A stretch of DNA of 64,000 bases. It comes from Helicoverpa zea (Eukaryota > Arthropoda > Insecta > Lepidoptera > Noctuidae). Of the stretch, positions 11,586-24,683 are shown in pieces. Both the position numbers and the translations under genes were made by a program. Below the pieces are notes generated by a model. It was not told where the DNA came from. It saw only the letters and a program-made list of their open reading frames with translations, and did no database searches. The DNA lies in contig NC_061471.1 in the NCBI RefSeq assembly GCF_022581195.2, forward strand, positions 6,138,001 to 6,202,000, written 5' to 3'. Numbering within the stretch: position 1 is the stretch's first letter; every line of letters starts with the position of its first letter.

Positions 11586-13199
11586 CCAAGTCACCACAAC
11601 TTTGTCATCGATTTAATGTTTTTTTGCGTAATAATACGTGTAATATTTTTGCCACACACAACTTAAATGCGGACTAATTAGAATCACTACTTTTATCCCT
11701 ATGGTCACGTCTATTGCGGTTCAGTTCTCAGCGTTTTGTTTAGTCTGCTGTGCTTTTGCCGTTAAAGTACAAAAATGAAATATATGGAACGTTTCTAATG
11801 GTTATGCGTATTCCGTTGTTTTCAAGTCAACGGGCCCTTAAAATTCAATATCAGACAATTCAGATCTTTGATTTTGCTGACCCCGTAGTCGCTGGCATAA
11901 GGGACAGGATCCGCGTACGAAGTCGCGGGCAGAAGCTAGTTTATAATAAGGGAAACTGAAATGTGAAGGACAAGAGCAAGATTGGGTTAAAATTAGTAAT
12001 AATTTGAGCTTTTCTATGTTACTTTTAAAATACGTAGAAATAACACGCGCATTTCTGTAGCATTTAAGTATAAACAGTGTCTGGCACATTCAGAAGAAAA
12101 AAAAATCAACGAACAATATTTTCTGGCGAAAATAAATCAGTTCTTCTTTTAAAGATTTTAATTGAATTTCAGTGTTTTTATTACATGTTATTTTTATTAA
12201 GATTGTTAAATGCAGCCAGTATTTCGATAGCTTGACAGAATGGTAGATGAATGGGCGACCCATTACGGCTTTACTTGACAGCTACTGAAGGTTCCATTAA
12301 AAATAATTAAATATTACAAACAAAAATAGAAACATAAACAAAGTCAATACACCATGGTTCTATTTCTGTTAATTTTATTAAATAGTACGTAGAGAAAAAC
12401 TTTTATGTGAGTGATAATTCCATAGAGCGTTCGGTACATTAAGGCACCTGTTTTCACCGGCCCTAATTTACGTTGTTGGGAAAAATATGTTTTTATCTAG
12501 ATACGGAATATTCCGTAGTCAACAGGCTTGCGAACTAATAGATAAAGTGATTATCCAGCGACCAGTCCTCGCCTTAATATCTGCCTTTGTTTTTTTTTGT
12601 TAAAAGGCTAGATTTTTTCAAGGAATAAATGGATGTACCAAGCGAGGAAGATCGAGGGGAAGGGGGAAGGTTGACTGATACAAAAGAATGTTTTGTTGGA
12701 GGAAAACAAGCGAACGTATCGCCTTATGGAGATCAATTATCACCATCAACGGACACTTGCAAAATCAGAAAGTTATAAATGCGTAGGCGTTCTATACAGG
12801 TATGTACTTTGATTGTACATGATAAATAGGTACAAAAAACTTAGCAGAAACACAATCAAAGACAAAGGAAAATATAAATCACGTTAATTTCTCCAGCTAT
12901 ATTTTTAAAGTATGCTCATTAAGAACATTAAATACAGCAAATCTGATTAAAGACGGGACACGAACCGTGTGAAACAAACATGTAGTATTTATTCTTAGAA
13001 ATACGCCATCTTGAGTAGGTATTACGTTTCAGAAAACCGTTTTAGTCTTAAGACAAGAAGATTCTTATATAAACCTATTTGTACGTGCTTGTTTTAACGT
13101 ATATATTCTTTCTTTTTTTTTATTATGTTTGTTGTTTTTTATCATCTAACAGGCTCTTGTATCAGAGTTTACTGAAATCCTGCTTTTTTGAAGAGGTAA
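11586..13199. other. Mostly unrecognised; LINE tail end near 11900-11945
   Basis: The words cgaagtcgcgggcagaagct and agt at about 11919-11941 form the characteristic 3' end of a lepidopteran RTE-like unit on the plus strand; the upstream part (from about 11740) is too diverged to delimit. The remainder up to 13199 shows no recognisable feature. Confidence 0.45.
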
Positions 13200-13204
13200 T
13201 CTCA

Positions 13205-13385
13205 ACACTACTTTTAAGTTAGCCAGGAGAAGATGGCTGAACGTACTCTCAAATGGGTGTTTAACTGCGCCAACTGCTATTCACCCTGCTTGGTGAAAAT
13301 TCTTGCAAAGCTAGCCATTTCGACGCACCTTTGCAGTCGAACCTGAGACCACGTGCGACACTTAATGAACGAGGCACTAAAGTCT
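13205..13385 (-). repeat. Decayed tRNA-derived SINE
   Basis: On the minus strand the sequence gtgcctcgttcattaagtg, then gtcgcacgtg and gtctcaggttcgac resembles the head of the SINE at 60931 (tgcctcgttggtctagtgg..aggtctccggttcgat), with B-box core ggttcga. The 3' body is not clearly alignable by eye. I infer an old copy. Confidence 0.4.
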
Positions 13386-15539
13386 TACTTAATTGTCAGT
13401 TCTAAATAAAAATTCTGAATTTATTAATAGAATAATCTCAAAAAAATACGGTACTCAATTAGACTTCCAAACGAAGCAGATTTATAAGAAAATAAATCCT
13501 TGAAAAGATTTCTTGGAACAAGACCTATTTTCAATAAACTATTTTCTCTAATAAACTTAGCTAGAAGTAATTCATCAAAACAAAAGAATACGAAAGCCCA
13601 CGAATCCACTGCATTCCAAAAGGCTTTGTAACTTTAAAACAGATTATTTGTAATAAAGGAGCGATAAATTAAGCGGCTCATTTGAGCGAATGAATGGCTC
13701 GGTAATAGACTGGGAACTGTCGTCGACTCCCCACAAAAGAAAAGTAGGCGAAAATCGTTTCTTTGTTCTTAGTAAATCGAGTACTGGAGTCGTTTGTCGA
13801 CCTTATATCACGCTGATTCGACGTTTATAGCCGACCTGCGGAGTCTAATAGCCACCGTTGATTTGAGAGTGCCTACTCGATTACCTTATAATGTACCGCC
13901 TAAAAGCTATAGTATATTATGCTTAATATTTTATCTTGGGTGATAAACTTTACGTGGAATGTGAAATTATGGGGAAGAACTGAGTTTTCTGAGGTAAGTT
14001 TTAAGAGTAGCTTGGCACATTCTGATTCGTACAAATATACCTACGATTCCAGGTCAGAGCGTAGATACATAATATGTTGACCATTGAATAAATAAACCAG
14101 GTAGGAAAAATAAAGGAGCAATTTATTCACTTCGACAACAGCTTAAGGCTGTAGTCCACACGCATGGAATGGCGTACATTCACATTGCAAATCATTCACT
14201 GACACAAAGATGAAATTATACATAACTAAGTTCACCTTTCCCTTAATTATCCTTACCAACTTAATGTTGTATAGGTTTTATACTGAAAGTCATTATTAAT
14301 CTTATTTGTTTTTATTACTTTAGGGATTTACTTTAATTTGCTTTACGTCTATACATGTTTTACCACGTGTAAACTGAATACGACTTGAATTAAGTTGTCA
14401 TGTAATTTGTCATAGGTATCATATAACTGTTATTTTCTGTATTTTTTCAAGTAAATAGTGAACCAAATTAAGATTTACATACATATGTATATTATACATA
14501 AAATTCATAGAAACCTTATCGTTTTCTTGAAAAATTAATACTTGGAAAACTATATTGCGTCTGCACCCATTGTAGCATTTTATTACGCTATTAAATTTTT
14601 AATAAAAATATATTTTGTTATTCAAATGTAACCACTAAATACAGTTTTTTAGACATGTCCATAAGAAACTTGAAACTCATATTTCTACTCTTTACATAAT
14701 ACTCGTACATTCTTGAAATATATTTTCTAAAATTGGCGGTAACATCAAATCGTAAAAAAGAACCGCAGTGAGTGGGACGCGAAGGCGAAGTTATTACTTT
14801 TGTACGTACCTGAAGTACGGATCGATGTCACCAAATTTTGACTTGAAACTGTAAAAGTACTATAAATTCCCTAAGTTAAGAGACGGATAAAAACAGGGCA
14901 GTATCTATCACTCAAAGTTCGTCGACTGACTAAATAGAAAATTAAAGTGCAATCTCTTGCTCCGTCCGTCAGTTGAATATTAATCAAATTTGCTACATAT
15001 CTAGAAGGAGGTTCAACTAGCTGGTGATTTATGAAGTGTACATTTTTATCGAAACAATCGATCGGATATAGACGGGCCCGGGTGCGTCAAAACAGTCATT
15101 TATCATAGTTATCTCACTCAACCACCCGCATTGTCTGATGGCTGCAATGGACCTCACATACTATTTGTGCTGAAAAACTTTATGTGGTATACTGTATTTG
15201 TTTTAGGCTTCAACATTTTGGGAATAAAAGCGATGAATTTGCTTGAATACAATTTCACAGTCATCGAGCGTAGGCTGATGGCAATTTCTGCCTTTACCCG
15301 GAGCTTAGACATATCCGGCTTTACGTAAAAATGTGAATCCTAATTTTAAAATTAAAATCCATCCATTACAATTAAAATCCTAATTTTAATTGTAATGGCA
15401 GTAAATAAATCTTAAAAAATAAAATAATCATAGGAGTTCACTTAATCTAGACTAATACATAATAAATACGAGAAAGACGGTCTAAATCTAATACCTATAT
15501 GGACCACCCGAACTAGGATTATTTTAAACCTGTGTTTCG
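13386..15539. other. Unrecognised non-coding DNA with one short hairpin
   Basis: No gene or mobile-element signature is visible. The only structure is a perfect 16-bp-arm hairpin at 15363-15398 (arm ccattacaattaaaat, loop ccta). Confidence 0.45.
15363..15398. repeat. Perfect hairpin, 16-bp arms, 4-base loop
   Basis: The arm ccattacaattaaaat (15363-15378) is exactly reverse-complemented at 15383-15398 around the loop ccta. It could be a microMITE relic or a replication-generated quasi-palindrome. Confidence 0.75.
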
Positions 15540-15544
15540 GGTTA

Positions 15545-16115
15545 TCATAGGAGCAAAATAATATTTATTTATTTATTTAATAGTTTTGTACACATAAAAA
15601 CACAAAGAAGAATAAATAATAGAAACAATTGTACAAGGGCACAGCTTATCTCTAAAGAAATTTCTTCCAGCAGGCCCGTTATGGCAGAGTTAGAATAAAA
15701 AGAGATAGGTACAGATAGACAGTGTAAAAAGAAAGAAGATATAACCAATATATAATCACTAACATAAACTACTTAAATACATATACATAAATATACATAC
15801 AATAAACACTATATGTATCTATGACAGAGAGGAACAACAGTCTGGCAGCTCCTCACCTCAGGCGGCAACTTATTCCACAGCCGTACAGCGTGCACGGTGA
15901 AAGAATAGGAGTAGAAGTCAGTGGAGTGGGAAGGGATTTTAAGAAGGGATTTGAGATGTGTCCTGCAGGACGCATCAGGTGAGCGGAGAAAGGAGAAACG
16001 TTCCCGCAGGTAGGTTGAAGAGGATATTAAAAAGAAGACACAAAATGCGAGTGTTCCTGCGAAGACGGATTGGGAGCCACTTGAGTTCCTTGCGAAAGTG
16101 TGAAACATGATTTAT
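15545..16115 (-). pseudogene. 3' end of a CR1/Jockey-superfamily LINE, reverse-transcriptase C-terminus
   Basis: On the minus strand, 16108 to 15809 reads a frame containing ASCRTHLKSLLKIPSHSTDF and YSYSFTVHAVRLWNKLPPEV, the conserved C-terminal end of many non-LTR retrotransposon polyproteins (F..S....RLWN.LP..VR). In a neighbouring phase the upstream part reads RKELKWLPIRLRRNTRILCL, which is the expected preceding segment, so a frameshift lies near 15960. The 3' end toward low coordinates terminates in an (aaat)n-like tail at 15562-15582, as expected for a LINE. The copy is 5' truncated and dead. Confidence 0.75.
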
Positions 16116-19100
16116 GGATACTTTAATTATAATTCTATGATATAAGTTTATAATAGACTAAAAACAGGACAAGCTGTCCTAAATTATTGCATTACCTCTA
16201 CCTATTATATAATTACCAAGCTAAACAGTTTATTGTAATACTTCTAGCAATTTTTCCGATGTTTTTGCGATGTTTTTGAATACTTGTTAACTGTCCAATT
16301 AATAGTGACAGTCACCTATTTATTACCTAAAGGAAATACGAAAACCAAGTATAACAAGCCAATACTTCCAGGACCTTCAAACTAATCATTCCCTAAAAGC
16401 ATCCCAAAAACTAGATTAAAAGGAAAAACCTCATTTACCGGACGCCCAATGACAATGAGTTTATTTTCCCGACAAAAACTAATAAACCGTAAGAAAGGGG
16501 ACATTTCCTTTCGGACATGTTTCGAGTTGGTAACTACGGGATATAGCAAGGCCGATCACGTTTTGCTTTTGTATTTTCTGTACATCATACCTAGTCCTCT
16601 TGAAAGGATATTTCTCAGCTTCGAAGCTAAAGACAGTTTTTGGGCAAATGTTTCTGACACACGCTATGGAGGTGTCGTCTTGTCAATTTGAAATACGAAT
16701 TGGTTTTATTTGTACTCTCTTTTTTATACGTTTGGATATTTTTTTGGACTTGTGTGGCCTTTGAACATGTTGGAGGAAATCGAAAAAATTATAATAATTT
16801 TAGGCTTTAGAGCTGTTATTTGACCATGAAAAAGGAACTAAATAAAATGTTAGTAACTAAATCTTTACTTTGGTAATGTAAGAGCGGAAATAAGCTGAGC
16901 TTAGGATTCAACAAGTCATTTTTACTGGCTGAAGTATACTTACAATATAGTGAGTAGATAAATTAAAAACAGGAAAGAGCTACTTAAATATTATGTTCAC
17001 ATCTAAAATTACCATAAAACAATAAATCGAACAGCAAAAATGATGAATTTGACTACTCTATTACCCAAAAACATTGACCGAAGATGCCCAAAGGCAGATA
17101 ACAAACGAAATTTTCTCCTCCGTTACCCAAAGTAGGTTACGATAAATAACCGTGAGCCTTCTACCACTGATAATAAATAAGCAATTCCTTTGCAATAATT
17201 CGCATAAAACTAATGGTTTGAAAACGTGACAACTCAAGCGAGAAGTGGCGATAAAAGTAATCAAAGTGCCATTAAAATTATTTTAGTACGCCATCGTTGG
17301 GAACAATCCCTATACTCATTCAGCTGATGAGTTCAAGATAAACTATATTTACTGGACGCCGTTCAATAGGTTACCGGGAAGTCCTGAATAAAATTATACA
17401 GTTTATTGTAAAATATTCCTAAACAATGATTTATTCATGTTTCTTTTTTAATCACCTGTGTGCATTGGAGGGTTAAAAAATACGGAAACTGCTGATTTTT
17501 GTTTTTGTGTGAATTGGTAAAAATATCTACATATTAAAATTTTGATGACTGCATTCACAAATATTTCATTTTTGAAACTGCATGTTATTTTTTTTATATT
17601 TGTTAAGTGACCATACAATCGAACACTATATAAAATACGGCCAACAAACAATTGAAGAGGCAATTTCTTATCACATTTTTTTTTGTCTATAATACAGTTC
17701 TCATTTACCTTGTCATAGTGTAGTTTCACTGATGCTTATCAAAAATTCTACAAAACACTACAAATTATTGAATGTTCTAAACAATTTAGTTTGAGTTACT
17801 GTTCAGTTTTTCTGCAACTCCTAATAAAATACGAGCATAAAATTCATGTTGACTTAGCAAATTCACTCGTCCTTATTTGTTATCATAGTCCGTCCACGTA
17901 GCACTTGAGGCACAATATAAATACGCTCTTACTAAACGCTGCGATGTTCATATTCATAGGCAATTTCGTCGGTTTTATGTTCGCGTTTAACTCGATTCTC
18001 TTGTAAATAGTCGTAAATTCATGGCGGCCTGTACGCGCGCCATATCGAAGATCGGTCCAGAGTGAACGTCAAATATTTGTTTCATTTTTTCGTTTTCACG
18101 AAACAGTTTTCAAATTTATGACACTCGACTTGTCTAGTGCCCTGGCCCAAGGGGCTTAACCTGAAATGGACGCGCGGCCGCCGCCGAGGAAAATTTTATT
18201 TCCAAGTTTACTGGTCCATAAATAACTGTGGAGTGACGGGGCGATGATAAACTCTCGAGCGAGAGTTCATCTCGCGTCGGTTACTGAATATTGAACGGTC
18301 GCACGCCTAATGTAATGCGGTGACCATACATACAATAATTGTGCTAATTACCAATGTGTGGACGCGCCAGCCGCGCGGCTAATTGGACGGATCACGGCAC
18401 CAATGATCGTTGTCATTTTAGATACCTATTTAACGCTGGTCTTTGATGGGATATTTAATTAGTGTCCTAATTTTCAACCGTGATATAGCAAACCAAAGTA
18501 TTTGTCGGACTCACTGACGTTATTTTGACGAAAGACTATCAAACCGTTCTATGAAATAATGGGTGTAAAGTCCATAGTCGCTCCTGTTATTTTCAAGCTG
18601 AGCTCAGCAACAGTAAGATTACTGTGAGTAAACATAATTAATACGTACTTCATAAATAATAATATGCAGAAAAGCAAGTTTGTTTAACATTTATTTAAAT
18701 GTCAGCGTCTGTTGTTTCCGCGAAGTACGAGCGCAGCTCTTAACAAGAACAAACCCAAAATGTATAAATGAATTTGTTTACAATGTTGGCAAACAAAGAT
18801 AGCAGAGTCAAACAATCCGAACAGTGCTATGAACCGAACAAAATAAAACTATTTGGACTAAAGTTAGTTTTTATTTAGCGCAACGGATGTATTTTGCAGC
18901 TCTCCAAAGAAACGGTAGTCCACTGAAAATCTGCACTAAATACTGTTTTCAAGTAAAGTTCCTTTGTCTTGGTACTCTTTGTTTACTTTACAATTGTGAG
19001 TGGAACAATACAAAAAGGTCCGAAATTCGCTAACAACCTAAGCCCCGGTGGAAGTTTTAATTGCTTCGGAATAAGTCCACACGTAACGGTGGCCTGGGCC

Positions 19101-20924
19101 CGATTGGACAAGTTCCCTCGAAGAACCTAGCTTCAAGCCATTTGCCTAAAATGTTTCGTTAACCTATGGAAGTTGTGACTTTCGGGGTTTGGTGGATAGA
19201 AGTCGTGTTACCATCTCAATCTTAAAATTTCATGTATGATGACACTGTCTTCTCCATCAAGGACTTTTAGCCTTAAAACTGCATTAAGAAAACCTACGCC
19301 ACCAATCGGTTATAATTACAACCACAACATTTACGCGTATCAATATTACCAAGACCGGTAACTACCGAATCAATAGCAGCTCCTAAATCACTGTTCCGAA
19401 AACAACTCAATAAGCTCACACAACCCTTGAAATAACAAAGTATACGGACGCCGCAGGTGTAGCACGGCAATAAATTCCTAAGTAAATAACTAGTGCATTT
19501 ATTAACACTAATAAACTTGGTAACAGTTCACCGTCGCCGTCGCATTTACGACGGAACCTGAGTTTTGCAATTGACGTACAAAAATTATTCGCTGTTCTTT
19601 TGTAACAGTGCCAACCGCGGAACGCTGTGACTGTTATGAACAGTACCTTTGTGTTGGTACCACACTGTTGCGGTTTGAAGTTGGAACGTATTTATTTGCC
19701 TGTGCGTGGATCTTTTGTACGTAATGCGGTTGAAAGATAGATGTGTGTGTCATTCAATTGTTTGTTGATGCCGTGTGGTGCTGATTCTCTTTTTGAATTG
19801 ATGATTGAGCCAAGAGAATGGACATCATTAACGTCAAGCTGCATCATGATAATCATGGAATTAAAATACATACAAATTGATCTTCTTATTAATTATGATT
19901 ACATTTTTATCGGCTACTGTTCGGTTAAAAACGTAGGTACAATTTCAAATTTTAATACTTTTACCACAGAAAACTACATCATCTCGATATCGGCTACCTT
20001 AAAGGGTACTTTTAACGAATTACAACTAAAATACTCAATCTGTTCAAACGACTAGTGTTCCAATTAAAATTATCTCCGTCCCATTTTAAATTGATAAAAG
20101 ATAAAAATCTTTTTAAATCCAATCAAACTGATAATGGATCTCTTTTTTGTCAGAAAGTAGAGTGAGATTTTTTTTTTTAAATCTCATTTGTAAAGTTTTT
20201 AATTCATAACGCACATATTTCATGTTAAATCCATTTAAGTGTAGTTTTAACTTTTATTCTAATTCAATAGGACGGACTGCCCTTTGAAATTTCTAGAAGC
20301 TTTTTTGTGGCTTACAATAGTTTAAGTGTAATAAAGCAAATGTGTTTGTATGAATTTAATACAACTTTTGTCTGAAATAATAAACATTAAGTTACGTTTA
20401 AAATTGTTCTTTGTCAGAATTGCGTAAACTTAACAATTAAAATACATGTTATCAATGACTGATGTTATATTTCTAAAACTTTAACGTGATAAAAATAATA
20501 AAATATCTTCTTTAGTTTAAGTGCATGCGACAGCTCATTATCTAAATTTCAAAAATCGAACATCGATTCTTTTTTTTAATGGCAATTTTTTTTCAATTAC
20601 TTTTTCGTCAATCGACCATTCAAAATTCAAAATTCGAAATATAAATTGCAACTAGCCAATCTAGCATTATACCAACTCATGGTTGAAACCTTTATGGTTG
20701 TGAGACATAAGGCTCTTTGTGCTGTTGACACAAAGAGATATGCAGGAACTAAGTATCGTCTATCGTACGGGATGTGAATTAAAGACGCCATGTCATGTAT
20801 CTGTCATTACAGCTGCGGCAGATACTATTGTAAGGGGCAAGTTGATTAGTTACGACTAGATATTCCTCATATAGGTACAAATATATGTAACCTATATAGG
20901 TAAAATAAGCTATAGGTATATGAC
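16116..20924. other. Gene-free stretch; candidate conserved block 18020-18470
   Basis: I recognise no TE and no protein family here, which makes this one of the least repeat-dense parts of the window. Short frames at 16449-16691, 17448-17729 and 19741-20055 lack motifs. The block at about 18020-18470 is locally GC-rich and unique-looking (gcgcgccatatcgaagatcg, gacgcgcggccgccgccgag) and is a candidate regulatory region (see findings). Confidence 0.4.
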
Positions 20925-21060
20925 CACCATCAGCCTTAAAGTCTGCTGGGCAAAGGCCTTTTCTCACACAGAGAAGGATTAAGCGTGAATCACCACTTTA
21001 GCTCAATGCGGGTTGATGATTTCAGACTGTATAGTCCAGGTTTTTCTGAACTGTACATGT
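20925..21060. repeat. Fragment of an RTE-like LINE 3' region
   Basis: The segment contains gtctgctgggcaaaggcctt, then cacacagagaaggattaagc, a motif that moth LINE 3' ends share (compare ctgctgggcaaaggcctccc at 34167-34186). It is diverged and has no clear boundaries. Confidence 0.5.
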
Positions 21061-23139
21061 ATAACATAAAATAAAGAATCTTCTCCATTTTTGAAGTGGA
21101 TTACTAGAGTTTGTAAACTTTATCCAGTCTAGACGTTAACAATTCTCTTTTTTCTTCATAACAATTACAATAGAGAATCGAAAGTACCACATTGCAGTAG
21201 TTAAGAGTGGCAGGTTACGACTGGCAAACAGCTGTGCAAAGTTCACACGTCCTCTAAGAAATACAACCAGCCTTATTAGTCCGTATTACTTGGATTTCGT
21301 TCCTTGTTGCCAATATACTTAGCTGTATTTCAGCACATGTGTTTTGACGATGTACGGTTATTGTGGAGTATTTTTTAGTCTTAAGTTTACTTTGAAGTTT
21401 TTTTGAACTTTGAGATGTTTTGTTTTTACATCTAGACATTTTGAAATCATAAGCCCAGTAGTTTTTAAGAATATTCCTACCGTGCAAACTTACATAATAT
21501 AAGATGAAGAGTTTATTTAAAAAACAGGCTACTTTTTGTTCTATATTTTTTTCATAGAAAACATCAAACATACGCAAAAAAGTCGCAGAGAAACCTTTTG
21601 TCTGGGATCTCTTTTGTTCGCTAAATGCATTTCCCGCCCAAACGCACTACAACAAACAATCAGCTGATTTTATCATCATGGCGTTTTCCTTCAACGGAAT
21701 ATTCTGGAAAAGGACAAAAACCCACAAAAAGGAGATACATCTAACCAGATAACTTCTTTAGTAGGTCAGTGTACTCGCGTGACGACTTTCGGTTCCAGTA
21801 CAGATAATTGTAGTAGGCTGATTTGGATCAGTCTTCGTAACAATTACGATGTGGCAAGGATTGCCCACCTTTTAACATGTCCTCAAATATTATTTTATTA
21901 TTATATTTTATTTATGCCATAGTGTTTTATTAAAGGATTGTGCATGTAAAAAGCAATTTTAAATGACATACGATACAGGTAAAAAAGGGCTTTAAAGCAT
22001 AGTGCATAATATTAGCATAGTTTGGGTAGCCCCGCTGGAAATGGCTATTATAATAATTGTCACGCTGCACTAATTATTCTGTGGTGTTACGATATATTGG
22101 AAAAAGTATTATCTATCTACCATCATTCTTATTTCTTTTTAGATTGTTTATTTCACAAATATTTTTGATGTGTAAATTACCATAAGCTCTAGAATGAAAT
22201 GAACCTTCTGTATAACTTGTACAGTACGTTTTGCGGTGGAGCCAGTAAACATAGCTACTTTAGGTTCAACAATAACGTAGCAAGTTGACTCGTTTCCGCT
22301 TTCACGAAACTTTTCCAAGTTACTGGTAGCAACATTACCCACCTCGGATTCGAAGTTACTACCTTTTTATTTTGTTTTATCTGGTATGTTGCCTAAAATG
22401 GCCGATACTTTGTCTTTTGTTCGGTTAATGTTCTGCTAATTGTTCTTTAGGATTATGTAGATAGTTTGTTTAATGTTGATAGTGTTAAGGCAAGTAACAC
22501 CGGCACTGGCGATGTGTAGGACACAAATGCTTCTTCTAATCTAGTCTAACGCTGTAACACGCAGTAACAAATTGAGGGTCCTAGGTCACCCGCGAGACTT
22601 GAAGCAAACTTGCAAACAAGATTTCTGAGGAATCGTTTAGGGGAAAATTTAACTAATAGTAAAAATTAAGCGTTAAAAAAACACAAGATTCACTTTATTT
22701 CCTTGTTAAATTATTTCCTTTCTGGCTACATATTTTGATTTAAAATGCCTATCACTAAGAAAACACCAAAGAATTTATTAACCCATAACTCTCAGAATAA
22801 AGAATAAAAACTGTAAGCCATGTGTTTTGTCTCGAAAGTTGTAAACGTCAGTCGGGGAAATTGGTGCGATGTTACCCTTGGTTACAGACACCCTGGTACC
22901 TAATTTATTTTGTTCTGTCGACCCCACACATTACGTAAGATAAGTTGCAATACATTTGCTGTCTTTATTCAAAGGTTACAAATGAAAGGAGTCCTGTTGC
23001 CGCAAGGGTTCGCCGTATATTTTGACATGTTACGTCACTACTTTGACATTTGACGTTTCGTGCTGTCAATGAATGCATCAACCCATGTTCCTGATGAAAT
23101 TATAAAGTTCAAGATTGTGGAAATTAATTTTATGTCATC
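21061..23139. other. Unrecognised non-coding DNA
   Basis: I see no element signature. The minus-strand 107-codon frame at 21254-21577 is lysine/asparagine-rich, has no motif, and I do not call it. Confidence 0.45.
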
Positions 23140-23388
23140 AACTTTAACTGTAGGTCTTGGCTGTCATTGAACATCTTAGGCAGTCGTTACGGGAAGTCAG
23201 AAGCCAGTAAGTGTGATAACTAGTCTTACCAAGGGGTATATGGTTGCCCGGGTAACTAGGTTGAGGAGGTCAGATAGGCAGTCGCTCCTTGTAAAACACT
23301 GGTACTCAGCTGCATCAGGTTAGACTGGTAGCAGACCCCAACATACGTAATTGGGAAAAGGCTCGAGAGATGATGATGAACTTTAACT
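23140..23388 (+). repeat. 5'-truncated tRNA-derived SINE with 10-bp target duplication
   Basis: The body runs from about 23147 (ctgtaggtcttggctgtcat) to a gatgatga tail at 23378 and includes gcagtcgttacgggaagtca and gcccgggtaactaggttgag. The decamer aactttaact flanks it at 23140-23149 and 23379-23388. The tRNA head is missing. Confidence 0.8.
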
Positions 23389-24007
23389 ACCTAAAAACAT
23401 ATATTTGTAGTCATCTCTTTCTTTATTTTCCTAAAAAAACTTAACTCATTTCCACTCAACTTATTCCGTAAATAAAAACATTGTTGTCAGTAGAACCCTG
23501 ATCGATAACAAACATGAATGTTGTCAGCCCCTGCCTATTGTCTTGAAGATGAACGGACTCATTAGAGCAAGTCACGGTGATCTTTGTGAAACCACTTCTT
23601 TCTGAACGTGTAAGCGATTTTGTCATGACTCAGCGGCTATAGATGTTCTAAAGGAAAGTGGCTGCGACAAAAAAAGGTAAACTTGATATCCTGTGAGGAA
23701 TTGACTGAAAAAGAGTAAAATGAATACTCGAAGAGTATTCTAATATGTTTGTGAGAAAGTATACAAATAATAAATGATTATTAGTTTTAGCTTCGACAAT
23801 AAATATGCAACAATATTATTTAACTACCAATAATAATATGCAGTGAGAACTATTTGACGCATCTGAACATTAAATAAACAACGTAAATAACCGACCATCA
23901 TCAGACTAAACTTTGATATCGCGAAAGTAATACATTTATACACTAGTTATTGTCTTTACAATAGAATTCATATTGTATACAAATTACAAATGTGCCTTTA
24001 CTGTTGA
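23389..24007. other. Unrecognised AT-rich DNA
   Basis: No recognisable gene or mobile element. Confidence 0.45.
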
Positions 24008-24066
24008 ATTTACATTTCAGGATTTGGCAGTTAATATTGTTAACTGCCAAATCCTGAAATGTAAAT
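24008..24066. repeat. Perfect hairpin, 27-bp arms, 5-base loop
   Basis: Positions 24008-24034 are exactly reverse-complemented at 24040-24066, with loop tattg. The arm contains catttcaggatttggcagtt. Such a short perfect palindrome suggests a recent origin or an active foldback unit. It is followed 8 bases later by a short CCTAA run. Confidence 0.9.
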
Positions 24067-24074
24067 AAATAAAA

Positions 24075-24090
24075 CTAACCTAACCTAACC
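24075..24090 (+). repeat. Short interstitial (CCTAA)n, insect-telomere-like
   Basis: ctaacctaacctaacc is about three units of the insect telomeric pentamer (CCTAA on this strand). At 16 bases it may be fortuitous; it is a common short word in insect DNA. Confidence 0.6.
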
Positions 24091-24096
24091 ATTATA

Positions 24097-24247
24097 TATC
24101 TTCTTATATATAAAAATGAATTGTTGTTCGTTGGTCTTACTAAAATTCGAGAATGGCTGAACCGATTTGGCTCATTTTGGTTTTAAAATGTTTGTAGAGG
24201 GCCAGGGAAGGTTTAAACGATAACGAAGTTCGCGGGATCAGCTAGTC
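24097..24247 (+). repeat. RTE-like short interspersed tail
   Basis: The sequence runs tatataaaaatgaattgttg, gctgaaccgatttggctcat, gccagggaaggtttaaacga and ends cgcgggatcagctagt. This whole order is the widespread lepidopteran unit ending in gctagt. The plus-strand 3' end is at about 24246. Confidence 0.7.
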
Positions 24248-24449
24248 TATTTATATAAGTATTGTTATACCAATGGAAACATTTCCTGGGAGTGTTTATT
24301 GTCCGTCTAATTTTGAGGTGAATATTCTAGAATTTAAACTAAAATACGAATAGCATGGAAACGGAAACAAACAATGGCATTTATGAACCCTCATATAATT
24401 TTCAAGAAATTGGTTTAAATTAGAAAAAAAAACTTAGACTTATTATCTA

Positions 24450-24640
24450 TCTATATTTACCAAATTATAAAGCTAAAGACTTTAATATGCACTAATTTCA
24501 GGAACGACTTATTAGAGCGATTTGAAAAATCTATTTCGCTGTTAGATTTCACCACATATGTACATCGATGAAATCTAAAAGCTACGTTGGTTAAGCGAAG
24601 TAGCTCTCATATGCGGGTGAAGCCGCTGGTAGTAGCTTGT
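24450..24640 (+). repeat. RTE-like short interspersed tail, second family
   Basis: Features in order are ctatctatatttaccaaatt, attataaagctaaagac, gcactaatttcaggaacgac, gcgatttgaaaaatctattt and gcgggtgaagccgctggtag. This is the common 'gctaatctcaggaactac..gatttgaaaaattctttc..gcgaagccgcgggc' unit of moths, somewhat decayed. Confidence 0.6.
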
Positions 24641-24683
24641 TTACATTTTAAAGTAATATAAATTGGAGGAAATTCATATTAAA

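Noticed and set aside
19741..20055. 104-codon open frame on the plus strand
   Set aside because: No motif and isolated; treated as chance.
20712..20740. Small hairpin ctctttgtg/cacaaagag
   Set aside because: Nine-base arms are within chance expectation for this length of sequence.
21254..21577. 107-codon open frame on the minus strand
   Set aside because: Lys/Asn/Ser-rich with no recognisable domain; nothing around it supports a gene.
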